A stretch of DNA of 64,000 bases from Triglochin maritima. Its lineage: Eukaryota; Streptophyta; Magnoliopsida; Alismatales; Juncaginaceae. The notes under the pieces are model-generated. The model was given only the letters and a program-made list of their open reading frames with translations. It did not search any database and had not been told where the DNA came from. The DNA is taken from the NCBI GenBank assembly GCA_963682175.1, contig OY821790.1:2244501-2308500 (forward strand), given 5' to 3'. This document shows positions 30,742-43,043 of the stretch, in pieces (position 1 is the first letter of the stretch; every line of letters begins with the position of its first letter). A program made the position numbers and the translations under genes.

Positions 30742-32398
30742 CAACCTGCTTTCCATTCCTTAAGTCACAATGGAATTGACATGGTGAACATGTTCCTCCA
30801 CATGGTTCACTTGCCTCCCCCGAGGTACCACATTCTCATTTTGCATGTGTTGTTGTTGGTACATGCGGGGTTAGCCTCAGGATGGCTAGGCAAAGACCCT
30901 CTCTCTCTTTCATGTACAGACTGAGCCAATTGGCCTATCTGAAGCTCTAGAGATTCGATGGTCTGCTGATTTGAAGTGAGAACTTGACTTGTGGTTGACA
31001 TAAAAAATTTCATTGAGTTTTCAAGTCCACGAGTCAAGGTCTCAAGCGAATTGAATCGGGTTTCCATATTATTGGAATTTGGGAAACCCGATTGATTGGT
31101 GATTGGAGCTTGGGGTGGCTGATAAGATTATGCATGCATGAGAGATTGGTATGATTGGTTAGGTGCTCGAGAGGAGTTTGAAGGACCACCCGAGGCATTA
31201 TTTTGGTTCCATGAAAAATTGGGGTGGTTCCTCCATCCAGGATTATAAGATGATGAGTATGGGTCATTCCTAGCTCTGTCATTGATGGCGTTGACATGTT
31301 CCATCTCAAGAGGAATGGACGCACACTCTCTTTCTACATGACCTATCCTACCACATGAATGACAGGGAACTGGACCAAATGTGGACATGTGAGGTGCACC
31401 TTGTTGGTTTTGGAGCTCAATCGAATCCATACGGCGCATTAAGGCCGCCATGCGTGCCTCGGTGGCCGTAGTGGTATCGACAGCAAATCCGACACCCGAT
31501 CTAGTCGAGTTTGCATTCGCGATCCTCTCTCCTATGCTGGATGATGCAGGTGGTTCCCTCACAGTCTCCCATTGCATGGTTTTCTTAGCAAGGTCTTCTA
31601 GGAAAGCTCATGCCTCCCTTTCATCCTTTCCTAAGAACTCTCCTTGACACATGGACTCATGGAGTGTCCGGGATGGGATGTGAAGACCCTCGTAAACAAT
31701 CTGACAAAGTCGCCACAACTCAATACCATGGTGAGGGCATGAGGATAGTATCTCCTTGAACCTCTCTAGATATGCATGAAATGTTTCGGTCTCAAGTTGA
31801 TAGAGCGAATTGATTTCGTTCCTCAATTTTTGAGTCCGATGATTTGGAAAGTATTTCTTGAGGAATGCAGATTGAAACTCATCCCAAGTCCTAAAGGAAT
31901 TCGCCTGGTTGCTATACAACCCCTTCTTGGCAGCATCCTTTAGTGCGAAAGGAACAAGCCTAAGATGGATGGAGTCTGTGCTAAGTTGTTGCAGCTTGAA
32001 CATAGCACATACCTCCTCAAATTCCCTGAGAAAGATATAGGGTCACCTTTCCCAGTGAAGTGAGGGAGCATGGAAATAAACTGAGGCTTAACCTCAAAAT
32101 GGTTCCCATTTTCCTCTGGTAATACGATGCATGAGGGTAGAGCAGTACGGCTCGGGTAGCATCGATCACGGAGAGGTATGGGAGCGACAACTGGAAGCAC
32201 AGGTGGAACAGGTGGGTCCAGCAACTGCTCCTCCTCACGGAAATGAGCAGCCATTGAACCCGAACTATGTGCAACACGAGAGGAGGAAGGCGTCGAGAAA
32301 TCGACCGCCGAAGCCGGGTTGACAACGCGCCTCGTCAAACGGCCACTCTCGTCTCGTGCCCACGAAAGCATGCACAAAGGTGTACACACACAAACCAA
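30742..32398 (-). pseudogene. Gag of element C (5' part of split gag-protease ORF, broken)
   Basis: The - strand reading starts near 32398. The N-terminal part has FSTPSSSRVAHSSG and VKPQFISMLPHFTGKGDP. The retrotrans_gag capsid domain is at 32003-31608 (IHLRLVPFALKDAAKKGLY, FLKKYFPNHRTQKLRNEI, YLERFKEILSSCPHHG). A CCHC knuckle (CHSCGRIGHVEREC) is near 31371-31318, followed by a YNPGWRNHPNFSW motif and a coiled-coil-like LETLTRGLENS segment. Frameshifts occur near 32000, 31330 and 31060, and a TGA replaces a residue near 31608. Unlike E, F and J this Gag keeps its capsid domain. The reading would continue across E into 16322-14850. Confidence 0.85.
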
Positions 32399-32652
32399 AA
32401 AAAATTGTTTTTTTTACCAAAGAATGTGCGTAGAGGAGAAGACGGGGGAACACAGATTGTGGAGCCTACGACTTATTTATCCATAACACTCTCCACAACA
32501 TCGTCCTCAGATTTATATTTAATGATATTGTATAACATTAAGCAATTCTTAGGCAACACATTTTCATTAAACCCGGCAAAAAATTTGGATTCGTTGTTAG
32601 AACATTCCTACTTAAACAATATATATGATGATTATAAAACCGCATATTAATT
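32399..32652. other. Junction between element C and CACTA sequence
   Basis: No gene seen. AT-rich, with a T run at 32407-32415. It contains neither the expected C leader and 5' LTR nor a CACTA terminus, so a deletion or rearrangement has removed both ends. Confidence 0.5.
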
Positions 32653-34163
32653 CTAAATAATTTCCTTGTTTTTCTTTTTCGGTTTTACTAAAGAACATGG
32701 CCATTCCAATATGTTGCCTTCGGCCTCCCCAACTGTGTGAACATTAGATTCCGGTATTCGCAAAACCACGTCACCATCGACCGGAACATCTAAAGTCACT
32801 ACTACATTATTTGATCCAATTTGTGCCCCGTGATGGGTCAACGCATATACCTTTCCATAGCTACAAGTCGCAAATCGGGATCACTTACAAAACTCGACAT
32901 TCGTGGCCATCCTGTAAATAGATTTAAGTTAAAATTAACTATCAACTACTAACAATACAAACGTAATTAAATTTGTACCTCGATTGTTTCTTTTTGCTCA
33001 GTTGTTTGTATTGAGGTTTCTTCAATTACAATTGGTATTGGATGGGTTGGCTTCACGAATACCTCTTCAGGACTAACCCTTGATGCGGTCCAAGGCGTGG
33101 GCATATTAAAAGGTAGGTTGTTCAAAGCATAGAGATTTCTCACCATGTTCTCCAAATCTCCCATCCTTTGCCTTAATTCCTTATTTTCCCGAGTAAGCCC
33201 CCGATCTGAAGAAGATGACGACCCAAAGTACTGACGAATTCCAATTCAACTACCCACACCTCTAATACGTGCTTTTTTCCACTTCTCTTTCTTAGGTGGT
33301 GGCAATGGTGGAGGCAAATTACTTGCTTGCTCTTCGCTTAGGCCGGACTACAAAGCATTTTCTTTTTGCTTTGCTCTTTTTTCAACAATCATTTCCTCCT
33401 GAATTTCACGATAGCCTCCCCGGGAGAATCAATGAATAAACTTATTTTTGGATTGTCGGTCTTTATTAACCTCTCGTAGAGCCTATAACGAAAAAATAAA
33501 AATTATTTATATGAAAACATATTATGAAAATCTAACTCAATTGGTAAGAAACTATTAAAATCTTACCAAAAATTCAGGAGTGTCTTGATTTGAGGAAATA
33601 CGCCCAAGTTGTTGCAGTAATAAAGTTGTAAATCAAACAAGGATTTTGATCCTTGTACTCCTCAAATACAAAGTTGGTTGTCAACTTTGTTTTAAAATCA
33701 TTCCATCGATTGCCTACATACGATATCCATTTCTTTTTCAACAATTTCGTTGGCTCAAAAATAAATTTTGCCTACATTAAACAACAATAGATAGTTAGAT
33801 AAGAAACATACAAGACAAAAATGACTAACAATGTAGGAAGTAAAGTCTTACCATTACATCTTGCCAAATTTGGTCTTTAAGTGGAGCGTCGACCGCAAAC
33901 CATATTTCAACACAGATGTCGACTTTCGTTCTTGCAAGAGTACCCAAATAACTTCTCCAGTATATTTTGTTTGGTTCGATTGGCTCCAACACTTCATCAA
34001 ACTGAAGAGGTAATGGACCTTCTCTCTTAACCAGTAACTGAAACTGGACCATCAAAGTAGCTCCACATCTGTGAGATGTAATTAAATCCTCATTGCCACT
34101 TTCAACTTGCACGTCGACGTCAGTGTTCGGCTTTGGGCGATCGGCCTTCTTCTTTATACCCAT
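32653..34163 (-). pseudogene. CACTA second gene (Transposase_24 / TNPA-like), exons and fragments
   Basis: 34163-33825 has a Lys-rich start (MGIKKKADRPK) and a segment (FAVDAPLKDQIWQDVM) that fits the plant Transposase_24 (Ptta/En/Spm) region. 33164-32967 carries a coiled-coil end (RMGDLENMVRNLYALNN). 32841-32653 has a tail typical of these proteins (VPVDGDVVLRIPES, EGNILEWPCSLV). Intervening stretches look like introns or decayed exons: for example ATTGATTCTCCCGGG near 33420 and a frame break near 33240. The product would act in transposon-end binding; no intact reading exists. Confidence 0.6.
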
Positions 34164-34449
34164 CTACCTGAAATAAGATAAAAACAAAGTTTAGATCAAC
34201 TTATAAAGTATGAAATAATATACAAACAACATAAGATATTAACATGCAACTTCCCTTTCAATTGAACCGTTATTTTCGACTTTTTCTTTTCTTGCTCATA
34301 GGATCCTCGATCCATATTTCTTCATGACGATCATCTCAGATAAGTAAGTTGTCAACAGTTCTAACGTCCTCGAACGATTTAAGTTCAAGTATTTCTGCAA
34401 CCAGGGGAATTTCTCCAATCTCATTAACATCTTCTTGACAAAAGATTTG

Positions 34450-37375
34450 TTATTTTCCTTCTAAAACTACCGACCATTCACTAGCACACGGGTCTGTTAC
34501 ATAGAAAATCTGTTTTGCTTGAGATACCAGAATGAAAGGATCTTCCTTAAAATCTTCTTTTTTATGGTTGACAAAAGTAAACTCCAACTCATCGACTTGA
34601 AGACCGTTGTTATTGTCTACCCACTTGCATTTAGATACCGCAACATTAAATTTAGTAAAGTTCAGCTCCCATATTTCTTCAATTTGACCATAATAAAACA
34701 TATTAGCATATATGGGATTTCTATCTTTCGCAGTGGAGATGTGCAACGATTAAGCTACCAAAGTGACCCACTATTCTGCATTGTGCTTTTCTCGTCCTCC
34801 ATTATGGTATAGAAAGAAAAGCCATTGATATCATAGACATTATAAGATGTCACTATAGGATTTAGTCTATATGCCAACCACTTCAAATTTTCAGAAACAT
34901 TACGACTGTACATAGTTTCTCTGAACCAATCAACGAAAGCCTTATTGTGAGCATTAATTACTTGTTGATTAGTCCATGAAGGTTGTTTTTCCATCACTAT
35001 GGTCATGTGTGCTCATCCAAACAAGGTTGGACTTCATCAAAATTGCACAACACATAGAAATACGCTTTCGAGAGATCCCCACCTTTTGGACTTATCATCT
35101 TCGGGCCATGCATACCTTTACCTCCAATCATATCTTCATGTCAGTTCTTAGGAAGTCCCACACTCTTAGTATGAGTCAAGTACTCATTACAAAACTTAAT
35201 TACCTCTTGAGCTATGTAACCTTCAACGATACTCGCATTTGGCCTTCAACGATTCTTACAATAATCTTTCAACTCACCCATCTAGCGCTCGAAAGGGGAA
35301 AATCCACCTCAAAAAAACCAGACCGATTAACTTGACTTCTCTAACCAAATGAACCATAATGTAAAAAAACGGTGGAAAGTACATCTCCAACGGACATATC
35401 GTAACAACCACTTCATTCTGCAAATTATCTAGATACTTTGGATCATTTACTTTGCTACAAATCTTGTTGAAAAACAAACAAAATTTGATAATAGCATGTC
35501 TAACATATTTCGGCAATATCGATCAAATAGCAACAGGTAACAACTGCCGCATCAACACATCACAATCATGAGACTTCAAAACAATTAGTTTCAAATCTTT
35601 CATTGAAACAAGTCTGCTAATATTTGACAAATACCCTTGCAGCACTTTGACACCATGTAAACACTGAGATAAAGCTAATTGCTCCTTTCTGGACAAAGTG
35701 TAACAAACTGGTGGTGAATACTTGCAAGTACCCTCACTCTCTGGTACTAGTTTTGCTCGAATCCCAAGTTCAAGTAGATCAACTCTAGCATTATATCCAT
35801 CTTTAGTCTTACCCGGTATATTCAGAAGAGTTCCTAACAAACTGTCACAAACATCTTTTTCGACATGCATCACATCAATACAATGTCTGACTTCTAAAGT
35901 CTCTCAATAAGGAAGGTTAAAAAAATGGATTTTTTTCTTCCAACTACTCTTATCATTTCTGCATTTGTAAGGCTTGCCGAATTCGCATAGGATGTTCTCC
36001 ACCCTCTCAACAACTTGCCTTACACTGATTTCTGCACGGGGTTCTTTGAATTCCTGCTTTCTGTTAAAAACCCTCTTACTTTTACGGTATGGATGACTCA
36101 TCAGAAGAAATTTGCGATGACCAAGATACATTGTCTTACTACCATGCACAAGCTGCAAAGAATATGTGTTTTCTTCACAAATAGGACACACTTTATGCCC
36201 TTTTACAGAACAGCTTGACAGATTTCCATAGGCAGGGAAGTCATTGATTCTGCAAAATATCATCGAACGCATTGTAAATGACTATTGACGGTGGGCATCC
36301 CACACTTGCTCACCATCATTCCACAATTTCTTCAAGTCATCAATTAGGGGAGCCAAATACACATCTATGTCATTACCCGGTTGTTTTGGACAAGAAATCA
36401 TTAAAGACAATATCATGTATCTATGTTTCATGCTTAACCATGGAGGCAGATTGTACATAACCAGTAGAACTGACCACGAACTATGAAGGCTACTCAAACT
36501 CCCGTAAGGATTCATTCAATCAGTACACAGACCAAGTCTCAGATTTCTGGATTCTTGACCGAACACTGGAAAATCTGAATCGATCTTCTTCCGCTGCGGA
36601 GAATTTGCAGGACCTCAAAGCATTTGATCATTCACTTTATCACGATCTGCGTGCCATGTCAGATTCTTTGAATTCGTGGGGCAGGCAAACAAACGTTTCA
36701 ACCTTGGAATGATCGGAAGATACCACAACACCTTTGCAGGCGCCCCTTGTACTGGTATATCACCACTCCCATTTTTCTTATGTTTGTATCATGAAGCATT
36801 ACACACCAGACAACAATGCAGATTTTCGTATTCAACCCTATATAATATGTAATCATTAAGGCATGCATGTATTTTCCTTTACTACATTCCCATCGGACAC
36901 AAGATGTTTTTGACCTCATATGTACGGTCTAGAAGTTCATTCTTTTCTGGAAGAATTTTTGTTAACAACTCAAGTAAGGTTGTAAAACTAACATTCCAAC
37001 CATTCGAGGCTTTGTATGTATATAACCGTAACACTGCAGACAATCTACTGAAATCGGTACAAGCCGGATACAAAGGTTTTTCATTATCATACAACAGACT
37101 ACTAAGTACTTGGGGTTTATCATCAAACTCATCGGCAACATCTCGAATCATATCCTCTAGCCATTCTTCATCATTAACATCTTTATTTGAAGGACTATTA
37201 ATTTCCTCCTTCGTACGTATTTCATTCTCACCATGTTATATCCAACGTGTGTATCCTTCATCAAAACCTTTCTCAAACAAATGAGCCTTGATCTCTTTTA
37301 GATCTCTTAAGAACATGTTAAGACACTTCCTACATGGACTTAAGACATTTCCTTCATTTCTAAAATGTGCATTCA
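34450..37375 (-). pseudogene. TNP2-type CACTA transposase with DUF4218 and DUF4216 modules (broken)
   Basis: On the - strand: a Transpos_assoc remnant (CRKCLNMFLRDLKEIKAHLF, near 37345-37286), TNP2 N-terminus (37151-36882, LYPACTDFSRLSAVLRLY, SFTTLLELLTKILPE), Transposase_21 core (36700-35904, MNPYGSLSSLHSSWSVLLVMYNLPPWL split by a TGA before MNPYG, then PGNDIDVYLAPLIDDLKKLW and INDFPAYGNLSSCSVKGHKVC), MMHVEKDVCDSLLGTLLNIPG (35873), DUF4218 (35516-35274, IKFCLFFNKICSKVND) and DUF4216 (35006-34450, ANMFYYGQIEEIWELNFTKF, QAKQIFYVTDP). Several frame breaks and stops make it inactive. The first exon is cut at about 37375 by LTR G. Confidence 0.85.
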
Positions 37376-38475
37376 TTTCTAAAAGATGCAAAAAAGACTT
37401 AAAAGCAAGGAAAATGTCTGACTTGCAAGACTTGTGGACTGAGATGCAAGAGAGAAGGATCCGGATGTAAAACCAAAAGGACCAATGAGAAAATAATGAA
37501 GCTCCACACCATCATGAGGAGTATTTTGGCAATTAGATTCGGGCCTAACCATCAACAACCAAATCGGGTTCATCAAACATCAAGAAATCAAGCCAGAACC
37601 GAGCCACCAAAATCCAGACACGATCAGAGACATCCGGACCGCCAATTGGCGGCTCCAGACCACCAATCAGCAGTCCAGATCGCCTCAATTCACGTGTGTC
37701 TTAGTGGGGTGGTGGATTATGTTGTTTTATGTCCATTTATAGTATGCAATTAATCCCATATCGGGGGATTGACCCGGGTTACCTTTTTCCATGCCTATAA
37801 ATAGAACTCGTCATCTTCCTTTGTATTTACTACATGCTTGGTGGCTAACATAATAGTTAACAATAGTCTCATTCCCCTTTGGGGGTGGAGATGATGTTTA
37901 TACATACAATAGAGAATGAAAAACAATGCTTTATTATGACATGTGTTGATGAATGTGAATGTATGCTTACTTGTTTAGAGTAGAACACTTCACTTGACGG
38001 GTTTTGCCACAACTATTAAACACCTCACACGCTTGTTTAGGTTCTGAAATAACCAACTTGTATATGTGAATGTTAATCAACTAGGTTAGTGATTGGATTG
38101 ATAGGTTTTGCCATAACTATTAGACACTTCCTATGCATGAAAACACAACCTACATTTGTGCCTATCGAACACATTCTTCACCATCTCATTGCATGTGTAC
38201 ACTTACTCCACCCCTTAGGAGTTTCTCTTCCTGATTTCTAGCCTTTTGTTAAGTTCTCTTAGTTTAGTTTTAATCAATCATTAGTTGCTTTCTTTCGCAT
38301 TTCATACTTACTAGTTTAGTGTAGTTTAGATTAGCATTATCAAATCTCTTTTCTCCTTTTTCGTCACTAGATTTCGAATAAACCAGAGGCTACTCACCTC
38401 TCCGTGGATCGACCCATACTTGCCGCGTCTTCACCGACGTCTGCACTTGCAGTTTAAACTTTAATCGATTAAACA
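37376..38475 (+). repeat. Element G: truncated Athila-type LTR inside the CACTA element
   Basis: Homologous to the C-F LTRs from about their base 140 onward (AAAAGCAAGG near 37402; GGAGTATTTTGGCAA near 37519), with palindromes at 37637-37675, a promoter, and an end at TCGATTAAACA (38475). The LTR start and any PBS or internal sequence are missing, so it is a truncated solo LTR. The CACTA TNP2 reading breaks off at its left edge. Confidence 0.75.
37753..37804 (+). promoter_or_regulatory. USE-like + TATA promoter of LTR G
   Basis: ATCCCATATCG (37753-37763; one mismatch to RTCCCACATCG), 32 bp, TATAAATAG (37796-37804). The spacing is kept even in this diverged copy. Confidence 0.6.
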
Positions 38476-39221
38476 GTACTCATACTCACCACTCAATAGA
38501 CTTGCAAAAATCTAATTTCAATCCATTGTTATCTACACAACAACACAATCAATCGTAATACAAAATGAATCTAATATATAGGAATATTTCAAAATTTTGA
38601 TAGAACCTCCCCTTAAATTTCATAGTAATAAAAAAAAATCTTGTAGGAAAAAACACAAACAAGCCAGAACTACATATACTAAAACCTTCAACACAACCAT
38701 TCACTTAAGTATAGAATGAAGTATCAAAGAATATTGATGATGTTTTGAGTTATTTAAATGCATATATGAAACCATCGATCTTATAAAATACAAAAAAATG
38801 AGTTGCATGCAATTCCCTTGAATTATCTTCTTCATGCATAAGCTTGTTTTTTCTTCAAACAAGAACTCTTCTCCATGTTATCTTTCTTGTTACTATAAAC
38901 CTTAGCTAATCTCCACCACCAAGTAATCCTCACTAGGGGACACAATCACACAACCACTATTGACAACATTAGAATTGAATATAAATAACCAAAGAATTCA
39001 ATTGATGGGACCTTACATGAAAATAAGATGTTATGATCGATATATATGTGACATAAAAATACACTATCCCTTGCATCTCTTTTCTTCACGTATATATGTG
39101 ACATACAAAATACACCATCCCTCACAACTATTCAATTTCAAAGGTGGAAGATGCTTTGATTAAACAAGTTTGGAATATAATGTTAATAAAAATTTCAAGT
39201 TGAGAGTGGACCTTAATCAAG
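38476..39221. other. Non-coding stretch between LTR G and GC-rich zone
   Basis: No gene seen. AT-rich; it has an imperfect direct repeat (TATATATGTGACATA near 39039 and 39092, each followed by ACACTATCCCTTGCA or ACACCATCCCTCACA). Probably the 5' intron or untranslated part of the CACTA element. Confidence 0.4.
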
Positions 39222-39640
39222 TTGAGAGTCGAGAACGAATATTTCGGAGGGGCCGAGTTTGAAGGAGTACAGCGAGGTTGGAGGAGTCGAGGTCGAAGGA
39301 GCACAACGAGTTGGGGGTGGCTGGCGGAGGGGCGGTGGCGGAGGACCTCGACGAAGTTGGGGTGGTTGGCGGAGGGGCGGTGGCGTCAGAGGTCAGAGGT
39401 GGGGGATCGTAGGGAGGTGGTGCGTTGGCGCAGTCTTGACGTGGTGCATTGGGGTCAAGGTCGGGACGGAGCCTTGGATCAGGGGTTGATTAAAGTCGAG
39501 GTGGTGTGTCGGCGTGGAGGCTTGGTGGCGGCATCGGTTGGATCAGAAGTTGCCGGAGTAGTTGGGGTTGGTGGTCGGAGGTCGTGGTGCGTTGAGTCAA
39601 GTCGGAGAAGAGGTTTGGTTTGGGCGAAGGAGAGATAGGG
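39222..39640. repeat. GC-rich zone with tandem imperfect repeats (CACTA 5' region)
   Basis: It contains two imperfect copies of a unit with TTGGCGGAGGGGCGGTGGCG (39325 and 39370 area). The open frame at 39222-39638 is low-complexity Gly/Arg/Trp and unlikely to be a protein. A GC-rich 5' zone is common in plant CACTA elements. Confidence 0.45.
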
Positions 39641-39719
39641 TCAGATTTTTTTTTGTTTGTGATAGGACGGAGGAAATAAGAGGATATTGGGTTATTGTCC
39701 GGGACAATTTTTTTTTAGA

Positions 39720-39817
39720 AATCAAACATGTCGGTTTTATTTAAAACCGACGTGGTACCGTCGCTATATCACGTTGGTTTTATGAAAACTGATGTGAAAC
39801 CTCCTGTAAAACATGTC
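39720..39817. repeat. CACTA-type subterminal repeats
   Basis: CATGTCGGTTTT and AAAACCGACGTGG in inverted orientation around ATTTA (39728-39752), with related units CACGTTGGTTTT (39770), AAAACTGATGTG (39785) and CATGTCAGTTTT (39812). Inverted, degenerate 12-mers near an end are the expected TNPA-binding sites of a CACTA element. Confidence 0.55.
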
Positions 39818-40547
39818 AGTTTTGCTTTTATATGTCAATTATTATGAATTGGATGTGCAAGCATTTTGTTCCTTGATTAATGTATTCGTCTTTTGGAAGT
39901 GTTAAGGAAGAGGCGCTTGGTCTTTAACCGTAGAGCTCTAAAAGATATTGGTCTACATAAATCAAATGTTATTCACAATCATGGTAATTAACATGAAACA
40001 TTAATTACCGAGATAAGATTGTCGTGTTGGTCATCGATTATTGTAGCACTACAAATATTTGACGACACGAGTATATAAAAGAGGAAAATATTACTTTTAT
40101 ATATTGAATAGACCTAACAAGTAAAATATTATGGAATCGTGTTTCGTGTCATTTATGTTTTACTATGTCTTGGATCCTAAGGTATGAAACATTATGGAAT
40201 CTTTTCACTCAAGAAATGTTTGATTTGATTATTGTCAGAAGTTATCAATGAGTATAGTGATAAAGGCAATAGTTGGTTGAACATGACTTGTGCTGGAAAA
40301 GATAGCTAGTCAAAAAATTATCATTGCCCCTCTTAATTGAGTGATGAATCAATATGTCACGAAAATTGACATAATTAGAATCATGGATAAATTCATATGA
40401 GGTGTATATATTATGGGGTGTAATAATTTGATATTACATGGATAATATATTACATAAGATATGAATTTGCTAAAACCCAAAAAGATCAAATTTTGTTGGT
40501 GATAAATCCAAAATTTGATAAAGGCAAAAATCGGATGAAAATGGTCG

Positions 40548-40968
40548 AACGTTTTTCGGAGACCGGTCGACCGACTATTCACAGTAGGTGTTGAGCGTGT
40601 GAACGGTCGACCGGATGGATTCGTTTGGTCGACCAGAAACTTCCAGTAGCTTCTACGAGCTCATCTTGGTAGTGACCGGTCGAACGGTATAGGGTCGTGG
40701 TTCGACCCAAAAGTTCCAGGAGATTCCGCGTGTTGATCTTGGAAGTGATCGGTCGACCGACTTGAAACTCAGTCCGACCGGAAATTTCTAGTACCCGATT
40801 CTCACGTTGAATCGGTCGACCGTTTATATGTTTCGTTCGACTGGAAAATCACAATAGCTCTGGGTGCGTGTGATGGGTCGACCGAAGGATTTCGTGGTCC
40901 AACCGAAATTACGTTTTACTAAACAATCGGTCGACCGGTTAGTTTGTTTCGGTCGACCGTTCAGTACG
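40548..40968. repeat. Palindrome cluster CGGTCGACCG in H 5' LTR
   Basis: About fifteen full or half sites (for example near 40564, 40603, 40749, 40812, 40927 and 40951), again in U3 upstream of the TATA box. The 3' LTR copy is at 48390-48800. Confidence 0.8.
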
Positions 40969-41137
40969 GTTTTGCCTGAATTATTAAGAGAATAATTAGA
41001 TCGTGGGCTGGATTAATTCGAGACTTGGTCAAAACATTTTTATGATGATTATGTGGCAAATTATGATTGGTTTTTGGGAGAGAAAAACAAGAGATCATGG
41101 CTAGAGAATAGTTCTTGACGTGGGTGATTTGTGAGGG

Positions 41138-41146
41138 TATAAATAG
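41138..41146 (+). promoter_or_regulatory. TATA box of H 5' LTR
   Basis: TATAAATAG; the 3' LTR copy is at 48972-48980. No USE motif is found upstream. Confidence 0.65.
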
Positions 41147-41591
41147 GACCTCTCACCCTACTTGTTTCACAAGTGTTGTTGCAAATTCTCTTTCTCCCTA
41201 ATCTCTCCATTAATCACCACGAAAATTCTCTTAATTTTTTGAGTTTTTGGAGATTGAATTCTCAGAAGCTTGAAGGGGGTTATTAGCTTGATTCTAAGCT
41301 TGATTGGCTAGCTCATTTCTCTCTAATCTTGTTTAGAGTTTGGTGAACACTTGGAGGCGAATCGGCGGGCGATTCGACGGGCAACGGAACTCCGGATCTT
41401 CTAAAAGATTTTAGAGAACCTTTCGGTATGATCCTCTCTCTTTTGTTTATTTTAATATGTGTAGGAATGCATGATATTAGAATAAACATAAACGTGTACA
41501 TAAAATCAATGAAAATATGAAATCGATCATGTATGCTTGTATTAAAAATTATTAAAATATACACATACATACGGACACGAAATCCTACAGT

Positions 41592-41603
41592 GGTATTAGA
41601 GCT
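41592..41603 (+). promoter_or_regulatory. Primer-binding site of element H
   Basis: TGGTATTAGAGC; one base differs from TGGTATCAGAGC. Confidence 0.85.
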
Positions 41604-43043
41604 TTTAGTTAATATTTTCAATGATTAGACTATATAATTAATTTTAGTTTACCATCTACAATCGAAACAATTAATGTTCTATGTCTTTTTCGAGTTTTTC
41701 GATAGTTTTGTTGATTTAATTCTAATTGATTCTTTTGATAGTTTTAAATGCTTTGAAACACATCATGTGAATGTTAGAATTAAGATTTATACTTATGTAT
41801 AATATATAAAAATTTCGCTTTTATAAAAATGATTATTTTATAAGAAATCGACAAAACAAAAAAGACATGTGTTTATCTTTCCTTAAAAAAATTATTTTGG
41901 AAATTGGATAAACAGTGGTTCAAATGTTTTGTATTTTGAACTATGGATGTATAAAATCATTTTAAAGGATTTCAAATTGTTTGATTTAGAGATGAATGAT
42001 AAACTAAATCGAGTAATTTATAGTATATGTACATGCGTTGCTCGAGTTCTCTAATGAAGGGATATGTGAGTTTGCATGTTCCAATGAAGCCATGTGTGAA
42101 TGAATGAATGTGTATGTTATTATTATTCAATCACAGGGGCTTATGTAAATGTAAAAGCCAAATTTCTATTTCTATATATATGCATGCATATGAGAGCTTT
42201 TTTTACATAGGACTTGCACTAGACAATTTTCGAAATTGTGAGATGCATGTTTATATTTTTGCAATATCAACATCCACGGTGCAAGAGAAAGTCGCGGAGA
42301 AGGTGCAAAAGTCAAGGACGCGGGAACATACAAACTCACACCAATGTGTGTGTGAATGGATATATGTATGTCAGTGTGCTTGACATGTACGTGATCGTAT
42401 GAATGAATGTTAGGATGTGTATAGATGATAGATATGCATGATCACCTAAATTTTAAAATCACATATAAATATTAAAATTGTCTAACCAAAAATTAAGAGT
42501 ATTTTTCTTTCTTATTTCTTCCACTAGCAGCCATCGATCGAGAGATATTCTGCTCGCCCTTAGCGGGAGATAGTTTCCTCCATCTTTGGGAATAGTGGGA
42601 GATATAAGGTTGTCTATTGTTGTGTCATAAATAGATATACAAGGTGTGATTCACCCTTAGTGGACACCGAGTGTATTTATTTGTGAATACAATGGATAAA
42701 CGTATCTCGTATCAAATTAAATAAGTTTTCTTAACAAGACCCGGAGCCCTAGCTCGGTTTTGAGAAAAAGAGTTTTTCTTAGGAGTATTGGTCAAATTCC
42801 CTCTTAAATTAAAACGACAAGAGTCATAAGAGTTTGAAAATGCAAATGTTGCAATATTTCGAAATGGTTATGATTAGAAAATGTTTTCTTACCTTGATTT
42901 TATAATATATCTGATAGCCCTTATCTAGTTTATATTATAATTGATAGGATCTTGAATTGTTGTATTTATGGACAAATTTTTATTTGCGGTATTGATTTTC
43001 AAACATAAAACTGACAATAAATACCATAATTTATTTTGTAGAA
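41604..43043 (+). other. Element H leader with possible intron
   Basis: 1.44 kb, no ORF of note. A donor-like G|GTATGA at the LTR end (41425-41431) and an acceptor-like TTATTTTGTAG ending at 43041, two bases before the gag ATG, bracket it. A block CTCGCCCTTAGCGGGAGATAG (about 42552) with a GGGAGATATA repeat is shared with K. Confidence 0.5.

Larger units (their letters stand above)
11919..32398 (-). mobile_element. Element C: Athila/Tat-type gag-protease element, split by E
   Basis: On the - strand: gag (32398-30742), then after the 14.4-kb insertion of E, protease and GWRV tail (16322-14850), a 3' non-coding region, PPT and 3' LTR (13297-11919). No RT, RNase H or integrase lies between protease and the 3' region, so the element appears non-autonomous. 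The 5' LTR and leader are missing: the gag start directly abuts CACTA-derived sequence near 32400. Confidence 0.8.
32653..39817 (-). mobile_element. CACTA (En/Spm-type) transposon remnant, interrupted by LTR G
   Basis: On the - strand, from right to left: subterminal repeats (39817-39720), a GC-rich 5' zone (39640-39222), TNP2-type transposase exons (37375-34450) and a Transposase_24-type second gene (34163-32653). This is the usual CACTA order. Terminal CACTA motifs are not found at either edge, so both ends are lost. Many stops and frame breaks. Confidence 0.75.
39818..41590 (+). repeat. Element H 5' LTR, with internal deletion
   Basis: It aligns with 47212-49417. Near 40340 GAGTGATGA joins directly to ATCAATATGTCACG, while the 3' LTR has about 430 extra bp there (47757-48183), beginning with TATTAGTGGGCC. 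Palindrome cluster 40548-40968, TATA 41138-41146, end ATCCTACA at 41590. Confidence 0.85.

Noticed and set aside
32131..32650. Forward-strand frames 32131-32322 and 32267-32650
   Set aside because: Antisense of the element C gag start plus junction sequence, no domain.
34976..37470. Forward-strand frames over the CACTA transposase (34976-35335, 36904-37284 and others)
   Set aside because: Antisense shadows of TNP2, DUF4218 and DUF4216 readings on the - strand.
39222..39638. 138-codon frame rich in Gly, Arg and Trp
   Set aside because: Product of GC-rich tandem repeats; overlapping frames in the same region look just as good, no domain.
39801..39830. Intact start of the H 5' LTR at TGAAACCTCC or TGTAAAACATG
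   Set aside because: Only AGTTTT-GCTTTTATATG onward matches the 3' LTR; the upstream part fits the CACTA subterminal repeat CATGTCAGTTTT better.
42108..42383. 91-codon frame in the H leader
   Set aside because: Not conserved in the K leader; no domain; inside the possible intron.
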